A stretch of 64,000 nt of DNA from Pyronema omphalodes. Lineage: Eukaryota; Ascomycota; Pezizomycetes; Pezizales; Pyronemataceae. The notes beneath the pieces are model-generated. The model did not search any database and was not told the origin of the DNA. It worked only from the letters and a program-made list of their open reading frames with translations. A program made the position numbers and the translations under genes. The DNA is taken from positions 62,001 to 126,000 of the forward strand of contig JAJJXM010000043.1 in NCBI GenBank assembly GCA_024516155.1. Reading direction: 5' to 3'. Of this stretch, positions 55,441 through 64,000 are shown one piece after another; position 1 is the stretch's first letter; each line of letters starts with the position of its first letter.

Positions 55441-57095
55441 AAGAATTTATAGTATGTGAAGGTGAGGTGTTGGGGGGGGTGGTCGAGATTGCTTTCGGGG
55501 GTTCTTTGTCTCTATCGTCTGACGCAGAAGAGAAGATGGATCTTTTTTATTTTGAGCGAAGGTTGACTTTGATTTTGACTTGACGACTTGTGCAGCGAGT
55601 AGCAACGGGGGGAGGAGGAGCGCGACAAATGTGCAAGTAATGAGTGGAGATTCTATATTGTCGAAGTATGTAGCAGCAGCAGCAGCAGCAGGGCTTCTGG
55701 TCGTAGATACTGTAGATAGAGTGACGGACGAAGAAGTCGTGACTGATATGTCTTCCTACGCAGGGCAAAACTCTCCCGCTAGCGTCAAAATTCAAAATGT
55801 GGGGAGCTAGCGCGTCGGACTCGGGAATTGCGGTGACGGTGGTCCTGTGTTGCTTTTCCGCTAAGTTTTTACTAAATTGCTTAGCGCGTAACGCTAACAA
55901 TAACCTAAGCCAAGTAAGGGAAGAACCGTGACGGATAACTGATGCGTGAATAACGTTTGTCTTATTGGCTACCTTTAGTCCAAAACTTCCTGCCTCCGAA
56001 TTACTAGTTCTAGCGATAATAATCGGCTGATCGTTATGCGAAAGAGTCACGACTCGAAGATATCGCCGCCATATGTAGAGCCCAAGTTTTGAGGCTTGCT
56101 TGAAGGACCAAGGACAGCAAGATCTGAGCGCGTTATCGGTAATTCGGAGTACGGAGGTGGACAGTGTAGACCATGAAGTTTGGTTATGGTTATGGTTATC
56201 AGTATGGATGTGGATGTGGATATGGGTATGGATATGTATGGGTCCGGCTGTATATGGATAGGGATACATCCTACATCATACATGGTTATAATCGGGATTC
56301 GGGGAATTTTTAATTCAGCCGCAGATCAGCGCGAATCCTGCGCGATGAGCTTCTGCTTCAAGTTCCACAGAAGCCACACAGAAGCAGCAGCCATCTGCAT
56401 CATGGGTCATGTATGGTAATGCACAAATTGCCGCGGTACGGATGAGAGTTACCCTAACGTAGGGGAAAGATGATCAAGAGACGCGAGCTCCACTCATTTC
56501 ACAAATCAAGTATTCCGATGACACCCGTGATAAAGTACAAGCAAGCTAGGAATAAGCTTTTATGTGAGCTCTTTTTTTTTATATACATATACAGTTATGG
56601 GATGGATCTTGCAGGAGAGATGGAGTTATCGTTATATCCATCGGAGTTCGGGGGTGGTGTCCCTGCAGCTGCTTCGTGGCTGGGAAAAATCATAGCGTAT
56701 CACGCAAACAGAATTCAAATAACGATTACTACTTTTCCGTAACTCTACACTTTCATTGTGGCTGGCTGATTATGAGAAAATCACACAGAACTCACGCGAA
56801 TAACTTTTACCAAGTATCTCATTTTGATGACTCAGTAAGCATTAATGAAATGAACCATCTCCCAATATTCGATGTATTCTTTTTAAGTGTAGCACAACAC
56901 AAGCGATTACATCGTAAAGACATCATGGAGTAGTACCAACTCCTTGAAGACTCTCCGTTTGCTCTACAGTATATTTAAGCCTTAGTTATAAGCCAGTTCA
57001 TTACTGTAGCTCCTATGGCAGTAACCATATAACACCCATCAGTCTCTCCCCTTCCTCTCCAGTGCATTACGAATAATCTTGCAATATGCATAGTA
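55441..57095. other. Intergenic stretch
   Basis: 1.65 kb between a gene start (left) and the NOT2 stop codon (right). It contains a CAG triplet run at 55673-55689 and a GGTTAT/GGATAT repeat at 56180-56260. A 240-codon minus-strand frame (55547-56269) is made of these repeats translated (His/Ile runs, polyCys) and I do not accept it. No other gene is supported. Confidence 0.5.
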
Positions 57096-59287
57096 CTACT
57101 GCTGTCCTCCGATCTGACGAACAAGCTGCTCTGCGGTAGGATACCCAGCTGTCGTTCTTGGGTCAAGGTGAGAGTATTCGAGAATTATTTCTTTCTAAAT
57201 TTGGCCGTTAGTCCATGTTCCAAATATTAGGCGCCCTCAATTTTTTGGAAGCTAGTGAGGCTCTCTAAATCAAAATAGATACGGAATAAAGCTTACCCTG
57301 ATGCGTTCCCAGCTCTGTGGGTCGAAGAACACATACATGCCCTTCTCTGCAGTCTCCGAGACCTGCATTACGTCACCATTCGGATCTTTAGTCATCCACA
57401 AACGGTGAATCATATGGTATCTCCAATTACGACCAGCCCTGGTGCTAATTAGCCTTCTAGATCGATTTTAGATCCTGGAGAAGAGCTTACAATTCCGAGA
57501 CAACAACTTCCTGCATAATATCTCTTGGCATGGTGTAAAAAATATAAAACAGAGTCTCGTCAGAAAATCCATGGACCTTGTTATGAATTGGCTGGGTGTT
57601 AAGGACAGTATAACACTGCGGTAGAGCAAAATCGGGCTCCACAGTCCCGGTTTCCAGCTCCATAAATGGCGATGCAAAAGTGGGCCACAAAGCCCCGCTA
57701 TATATCAGTCAACAGTCTTCCTCAACATGTTATCTAGATGGCTCACTCTGGCTGGTTAATATCCAATCCCAGCATCATCAAATCCTGGCCCTTTGCCAAT
57801 GATGTTCCATCGCCGAAATCATTTCTCATCGCGGAAAACAAGCCTGCCAATCCGAAGCGCTCATCTTCTGATGTAACCGTTGTTGAAGGGCCCATCGGTA
57901 CACCAGGCCCGTCACCATTGACACCCGGAGGCTTCTGTAGCGGTTGCTGTTGCTGCAATTGAGATGGCAGAGAGAGTCCCGGCGCGGGAGAAGGACGGGG
58001 TGCTTGTTGTTGACCCATCGCGTGGTTCGAGGGCGGATTATTCGTTAGACCGGGAGCACCATTCATAGCTGCAGCTCTCTGTGATCTATTAGCTTCTAGA
58101 TTCACGTAGACCCCGGATATCTTGGCCATCTTCTAAAGCTTCTATGACGTACCTTCTTGTCACCCTCCGGCTGCTGCATTTGCTGTTGTGCCTGTTGCTG
58201 GGCCTGCTGTTGCTGCATCATCCCTTCAAGATGTGGAGGTAGCCTTTGGCCCATTCTCGCCGCTTCTGCTAAAGCGCGCTCATCAATCCCCGCTAAACTT
58301 CCGGGCTGCGTTCTAGGTAGCGCGGGAAAGTCTTCTGAAGGTTCACCCCTCTGTGCTCGGAATTCCTCCATCGCTAATTGCGTATTATCGTACTGAGCTT
58401 GTAATTGCTGGGCGGCTTGCTGGGCTTGTTGACTTGCAGCTTGCTGTTGCTGGGAGGTAGGAGGAGGTGGGATGCCGCGGGGTTGCGAAGGAGACGCCGT
58501 GTTTAATCGATTCCACGCTTGAGCGGGCTGTTGAGATTGCCCTCCAAGGGCAGGAAATTCACTACTTCCAAAGGAGCTGTCAGTTTGGTCCCCAGTAATT
58601 ATATCTGTATAGGGAATAGGAGCTTCAAGATAGTCTTTGATAGTCGCGAACAAAAATATTACCGATCACATAAGCTCTATCTAGAGCTATAACTCCCGAA
58701 CACGTAAAGGAAATGCAACGTACTTTAGATCGAGTGGTGTAGCGGGCTGAGCAAGACCCCCGACACTCTGCGAGAATGTAAGGCCGCTATTTGCTCTGTT
58801 CGGAATTGGCGATACACCTGGTGGCGGGGCACCTATCCATCCACCTATACAACTGTCAGCCCTATACACCTATTGGAACTTTCAATGCGAGCTTCCGACA
58901 AGCCATGAGCGGTTGCGGGGGTGTTGAGCTCCCATAAGAGCTTTCGGGGAGGGGAGGTGGCGAGGTAAGGAGTGCCACAGAGGAGGGAAGGACATGGTGA
59001 CATTGCGCCTGCCATATGCCAGTGTGCGGGGAAGTATTGCGGAAACACAGGTGACGTCGCAGGTGGAGATAATGTTCATCATTCCATGGGGACCTAGTAG
59101 GGCCAGTCATCAAGTTCACAGGGAGCTCTGACGGCGAGGCATAGTGTGTAGGGAGGGAGGTAGTTGGTCTTGTAGAAGCTGGGGATGCTGAAAGGGTCTT
59201 CGACAGCCTGTGGCTGTCCGTAGCCCACAGCTCGTTGCGAAAGCTGAGGAAGCTGTTCCCAAGCAATGGCGTACCTTGGCGGTTCAT
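57096..59287 (-). CDS. NOT2: NOT2 subunit of the CCR4-NOT complex
   Basis: Resolved exons on the minus strand: 58844-58724, 58576-58153, 58078-57747, 57697-57491, 57438-57297 and 57194-57096, with matching phases. The first exon(s), from ATG 59287 (MNRQ) to about 58850, are not resolved: the long open frame there has composition unlike NOT2. The fused centre reads ATPLDLNSFGSSEFPALGG, followed by a Gln/Pro/Ala-rich linker. The C-terminus is the NOT2/3/5 (NOT-box) domain: FSDETLFYIFYTMPRDIMQE, AGRNWRYHMIHRLWMTKDP, KGMYVFFDPQSWERIRKEII, ending with LVRQIGGQQ. NOT2 joins NOT1 and NOT3/5 in the deadenylase complex controlling mRNA decay and transcription. Tail position and order are typical. Domain call certain; the N-terminal 100 or so residues need transcript evidence. 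Confidence 0.88.
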
Positions 59288-60065
59288 ATTCACTGAAGGT
59301 GATGTAGCTGGTAGTAGTACTCAGAGAGCTCCTTGTGTCTGATTCGCGTATCTACCGAAGTTGTTGAAGTGTAGGTGTCGTGTTTCGAACGAAGCTTTGT
59401 CGTTTCCAGCCGCACGGTTAGTGGGGTTGTTATTCTTGGTGATCACGTCGTTGTAAGCCGGAGTTGGTAGTTGGCGTTCGTCCTGCGTGTGTGATGGCTG
59501 AGGTAGGGTGGAGGTCAAGTCTTGTCGAGATTGCCCAGATGATGGATTTCACTAGTGGATCTGTGGAGGAAGGCGTGTGCTCAGTGCTCACGTTGCTGCT
59601 CGAATGCGGCGGCCGGCGTCAGCGATTCTGAAGTGGGGCCCTAGGCCCTGGTATACTTACTGACACATAGGCAACCAACACTACATGAAAATGCACCTTT
59701 CCATTCATGAATTAGTTCCCGCTGACAGTAACGTGATAACCTGATATAAAGTCTTGTGTTGCATCTTCAATTTCTAGGACTCGGGTATGATCTTGAACAT
59801 TAAATGCAAACACAAAGATCATAGGTGAAACATTTGGGTGAAATTTGGTTATAGCTTATGCCCTCTTTTCCCCGACAAAATAAGTACAGGCAACAAAAAC
59901 AAACAGATATTGACAACTCCACTCCCTTGCAAACGCCATTTGTAAAAAAAAGAAAATGTAAAAGTAAAAATAACAACCGATATCCCCTGGGTATTCCATA
60001 TCGCCACCGTAAAAGCGTCCCTTACGTACAACAGTTAAAACAATGTCCATGAAACCAACCTCCTT
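59288..60065. other. Upstream region of NOT2 / downstream of GCP2
   Basis: 0.78 kb. A frame of 65 codons at 59321-59518 (minus) precedes the NOT2 start. It could be a leader exon or uORF but shows no conserved pattern. The right part contains the GCP2 3' flank with A-rich tracts (59940-59975). Nothing else is recognised. Confidence 0.4.
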
Positions 60066-62739
60066 CTACGTCGCAACCACTTGCTCTGCCTCACTTTCGT
60101 TCCTGCTCTGTGCCATCTGCAACCTTGCACATAAACTCAATAATACCACCGTCTCCGTCGCAGCAAAGTAATTCAATGCATCCAATAAAATCTTCAGATG
60201 ACGTCCGAAGTTATGCTCATACTTCCCAAGGTTCTCATTAAGTTTAACCATATTTTCTGGGTCGAATTGCGGTGCTTCGGCACCCTCCTCGAATCGAGCT
60301 GATGGTGCTGCAAGTTCTGGATCAGCAGCAATGAGTGATCTTGAAAGATGACTGGTGTATGAGGAAAACATTCCACAAGTTGTCAAAAGCTTGGCGTGTA
60401 TCTATGAGACAGTTAGCGAATATTCAAATACATAAATCAGATGAAGTGAAAATACCTTCAACAACTTTGAATTCGTCAACATGCACTCCTTCAAGCACGT
60501 ATCCAAAAAGTCAACGTGATGTTGCATCAACTGATCCACAGTCTTGACCTCATCCAACCTCTTCATCAACTTTGCCCAATTTGGCTCAATAACCTCCATG
60601 GTACAAAAGTAGAGCAACTGCTGGACGAAAACCAACATTCTAGCTCGAAGGTTCCAAGCCCTGCGTTTCCATCTTTCAACTTGGGGGTATTTCGATCTAT
60701 GTTTCCAGGTATAAACTGTCGTATGCTCTTTCCAACTCTGAGACAGAAGTCCCTCGAGGTGTCGTAAAGTAAGCAGATGTCTAAACAAAAGCTGATACCG
60801 TAAAACAGTTTTTCTGGAAATAACCAAAGACAAAGGAAAGGGAACTTTGTAGTCCAATTCCAATGCGTAGTGTCCAGTAATTGGTTTCTCATCTTGACTT
60901 GTAGCAGCGGCTGCACCATGGGAGGTCGTATCCATATTCATAGCGTTTTCGTCCATTCCAGATACACTTACGACACGCATCAACCATTTCGTTAGGTCAA
61001 CTTCGTTCATTTGTACCTTTACGTCTTCCTTGTATGGATCCGAAGCGGCGATAGAACCGGGTTGACGTAAAGCTAAATCGAAGAGAGATTGCAGCTTGTT
61101 GATGTTGATTTTCTTGGCCACCTTGCTTAGCTCAGAGTTGGAGATATCCATGAAATACTGGAAGAAATCTGCGCGGTCCAAAAAGAAGTAGTGTTTTAAT
61201 GACCGGAGACGGGCGGGGAGAGCGTGGGTTGTAAGAAGAAGCTCCAAGAGGGAGGTATTGGCGTGGGCATATGCGGAGTTAACGTTATCAAGGAATTTGC
61301 TATCCTCAAATGTCCGGGGAACATCAACCATCTCTTTACTAACATCCACACCTCCACATTCCCGCACAACGTTGAGATATTTTCCAGCCAATAACACCTT
61401 ATCTTTTACAGCCTCCAATTGAGGTGGTACATCATCCAACCGAATCGTATACCGTTTCTCCCAATACTCATCTGTGTAATCTTCCTCCAATCTTTCTCTC
61501 TTAATACTCTTTGCCTCCTTGATCAAAAACTCCGAATGAGGGTCATGAATAACTCCCCGATGCAACCATTCATTAAGCATATTCATGTACGGCCTAGAAG
61601 CCTCTCTCAACAAGCTACTCAACAACGCCTTCGCCGCCGGATCACCAGCCATCGATGCCAACCTTTGTGTCAGTAACGATAAAACCGAACCACCCCGACA
61701 AATTTTCGATCCAGGAAGCTTAGCACCGTCATTTCCGGCAATAAACTGCTCGATAAAATTATCCGCATCATCAAAGCCATCCATAGAGTCATCATCCTCT
61801 TCATCCTCCAACATAGCATTCTTTTTCAAAATCTCCTTTGCTAGTGAATAGAGCTGGTACAAAATATTCGCAGTGGGCATGGTGTGAAGATGTAGCATAT
61901 GCAACGTGAAGCTCGGGCTAGTAAGGAAGCTATGCTCGAATTGTCCAATCAGAACCAGGTAGTCTTGTAGTAGCTTCCGTATTGCTGCGCTTAAAGCGTG
62001 GTTGACAACACCGAATTCCTCGCGGGATTGCACCTCCACAAATGCATCGACAGCAGCGTAGTAGGTGGCCATTTTTAGGAGGGTTTTGGTAAGGTCTCGT
62101 AAGGAGGGGTCGAGGCCGGAGGCAATTTTGAAGCGGGGACCTAAAAGTCGTTCTTTCTCGTCTGATGGGTTGTAGTCTTCTTGGTAGCGAATGTATTGGC
62201 CTTCAATTCCCTGGGAACTATTAGGAATGCAGTATAATTATACTTGTAAATTTACGCACCATTAGGACAAACAACAGATCTTCTAGAATTGCGGCTTCTT
62301 GCATTTCGGCGTCCATTTTCTCAAGTGGTATCGGGGCCCTGTTCAGTGGTAATTCGGAGGATAGCGGCGGTACAGAAACTCTGCATGCTAGAGGAGCGGC
62401 GGTCGGGGGAAGAAGTGAAGCTTCGGGTAGCCATGGTGCAGCCGGTGGTGATGGTGCTCGTAGTCTCACTGGTGATTGACGGTACTCTTCCCTTGCTGGA
62501 GCCCGGCGTCTTATCGCAGTTGTAGTTGTAGTTGTAATGTGTGTTCGCTCTGTTCTTCTTCTCTCAACATCATTTGTGCTCGAGGCAGCTGCAGTGCTGG
62601 AGCGGGTTGATGGCTTTCTAAGCGGGGGAGAGTTGGTGCCGCGACCGGAATATGCACGATTTCGCGAGCTGGAAGACACGACCGATTCTCTGTGAGAACC
62701 CCGGCGTAAGCCAGTTGCGCTTGTTGTTCCGGAGGCCAT
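60066..62739 (-). CDS. GCP2: Gamma-tubulin complex component 2 (GCP2/Spc97 family)
   Basis: Three exons (62739-62260, 62210-60456, 60401-60066) give 856 aa. Start is the first in-frame ATG of the upstream frame (MASGTTSATG). The N-terminal 130 residues are Ser/Arg/Thr-rich and disordered. The GCP core starts with EDLLFVLMGIEGQYIRYQED, then FKIASGLDPSLRDLTKTLLK (grip1), LREASRPYMNMLNEWLHRGV and LTTHALPARLRSLKHYFFLD, DRADFFQYFMDISNSEL, and grip2 in DYKVPFPLSLVISRKTVLRY and FVQQLLYFCTMEVIEPNW. These are characteristic of GCP2, which pairs with GCP3 and gamma-tubulin in the small complex that nucleates microtubules at spindle pole bodies. The 49 bp intron between exons 1 and 2 restores the conserved LMGIEGQYIRY. 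An acidic insert (EDEEDDDSMDGFDD) lies near residue 275. Shares a divergent promoter with PUP2. Confidence 0.93.
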
Positions 62740-63162
62740 TTCAAGGGGTATATGTTGCCCTTGTCCAATTATACGCGGGGTATCAGTTTCGCGACCGTTC
62801 GTGAACGATTGAATAAGTCGGGTAGTGAATGAGTTGGCGTCGAGTGGGGCGTCAGTCGTGGTGACAGACGCGATTGTTTTGTCGTCACTCGCGTTCCAAA
62901 CATGGCGGTTCAAGTTGCACAAAAGCAACCTACGATGGTTTCAGCCTAGCTTCGTTGCGTCAATCTGCCCCCAGCTTATTAAGGTTTAGCGGGGTTGTAG
63001 CTGCCTCCAAACTAGAGCCGCATTGATGCTCCGCAGAGGTAAGTTATCTCAGCAGGCCGTCGATACAGAACCTCAATCCGTTTCCATCCATCTCCTCCAT
63101 CTCCGCCGTTCACGACGAAACGATACCCATTTGTTCTTCAGCTCCGCATATAATCTACAACT
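62740..63162. promoter_or_regulatory. Divergent promoter between GCP2 and PUP2
   Basis: 423 bp separates the two start codons. The minus-strand frame of GCP2 stays open upstream to 62928 but lacks an ATG. An ATG in another frame at 62910 (MFGTR) could be used only with an extra intron. I see no proteasome-type GGTGGCAAA box. The region has no TATA box, as is common for housekeeping genes. Confidence 0.4.
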
Positions 63163-64000
63163 ATGTTTATCGCTCGCTCCGAATATGGTTTGTTGCCCCA
63201 CCAACATGTTTAAGCATCTCCGGTAGCTAACAGACCTCCAGATCGTGGTATTAAGTAATGTTTCCATCCGTCTACACGCGACCTCATCCCTCTAACAGCT
63301 TCTGAAGCACCTTCTCCCCCGAGGGACGTTTGTTCCAGGTCGAATACTCTTTGGAGGCCATCAAGCTTGGATCTACCGCAATTGGAGTACCTACCCCACC
63401 AGGCCCTCACTGCGTAGTCGCGGGGTACAGAACAGCTCTCTAACTCGCGCAGGTTGCCACTGGAGAAGGAGTAATCATCGGAGTTGAGAAGCGCGTTACC
63501 TCTCCCCTCCTAGAAGCTTCCTCCGTCGAAAAGATCGTCGAAATCGACTCCCACATCGGATGCGCCATGTCCGGTCTCCAAGCCGACGCCAGATCCATGA
63601 TCGAGCACGCCAGAGTAGAATGCCAGAACCATGCCTTCCACTACAACGAGCCTCTTCGTGTTGAGAGCTGCACACAAGCTATTTGTGACCTTGCTTTGAG
63701 GTTCGGAGAGGGTGCCGATGGAGAGGAGAGCATTATGTCGCGGCCATTCGGTGTCGCACTATTGATTGCTGGATACGATGAGGATGGACCACAGCTGTGA
63801 GTGGACCTGTACAGCTTGTAGGAGCTTCGGAAAGCTAATACGACTATAGCTACCACGCCGAGCCCTCAGGAACTTTCTACAGATACGACGCAAAGGCCAT
63901 CGGATCCGGAAGTGAAGGAGCTCAAGCCGAGCTTCAGAACGAGTACCACAGCGTGTGTATTTTCCTATCCAAATTCTGACCTCCGGAGAAGCTAACTTTC
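63163..64000 (+). CDS. PUP2: 20S proteasome subunit alpha-5 (PUP2), 5' part
   Basis: Partial at the window end. Exons: 63163-63187, 63242-63254 (a 13-nt microexon), 63308-63386, 63453-63796 and 63850-63952, followed by the start of another intron (GTGTGT donor, less certain). Joined product begins [20 protein letters not shown] and continues [77 protein letters not shown] and [20 protein letters not shown]. These are nearly diagnostic of alpha-5: the N-terminal YDRG gate motif, the [11 protein letters not shown] helix and the [11 protein letters not shown] stretch. It is a structural, non-catalytic ring subunit. About 60-70 C-terminal residues lie beyond the window. The small second exon is needed to give the invariant DRG. 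The acceptor of exon 3 is GAAG rather than CAG/TAG. Confidence 0.93.

Noticed and set aside
55547..56269. 240-codon minus-strand frame
   Set aside because: Its sequence is translated simple repeats (His/Ile runs from GGATAT repeats and a polycysteine run from CAG triplets), with no family likeness; it overlaps the likely promoter of the neighbouring gene.

Overview
The window is nuclear DNA of a filamentous ascomycete (Pezizomycotina). Genes carry many short introns (about 44-290 bp) with GT...AG borders and CTRAY-like branch points. The set is typically fungal: Sch9-type kinase, exomer ChAPs protein, HIR3, SAP30, NOT2, GCP2, PUP2 and a fungal copper-exporting ATPase. I cannot fix the class or genus from sequence alone. 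All exon models below were built by hand from splice signals, frame continuity and remembered family conservation; no alignment was run.

Left part (1-26.5 kb): an AGC kinase of the SCH9 family (+) with a long leader; HIR3 histone-chaperone subunit (-) and an exomer ChAPs (BCH1-like) gene (+) sharing a divergent promoter; a small, very acidic nuclear protein (-); and a kinesin-6-like motor (+). The last two are separated by a 4.1 kb low-complexity, pyrimidine-rich divergent intergene.

Middle part (26.5-54 kb): sparse and accessory in character. It holds an unrecognised small gene, a large membrane ankyrin-repeat protein, a tiny predicted membrane protein, a secreted 8-cysteine protein, a copper P1B-ATPase (-) and SAP30 (-). 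Between them lie mobile-element traces that can be read base by base: a 936 bp non-autonomous hAT element with an 8 bp target duplication; an 85 bp retroposon tail with a 10 bp duplication; and a roughly 97 bp MITE-like inverted-repeat element split by a 5'-truncated LINE copy with a 14 bp duplication.

Right part (54-64 kb): compact housekeeping block with a conserved fungal membrane protein (-), NOT2 of the CCR4-NOT complex (-), GCP2/Spc97 of the gamma-tubulin complex (-), and the 5' part of the proteasome alpha-5 gene PUP2 (+), which shares a divergent promoter with GCP2 and runs off the window.

Themes: chromatin and transcription (HIR3, SAP30, NOT2), growth signalling (SCH9), cytoskeleton (kinesin, GCP2) and trafficking (ChAPs). 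I saw no operon-like functional cluster, no biosynthetic gene cluster, no CRISPR, no rRNA, and no tRNA I could defend.
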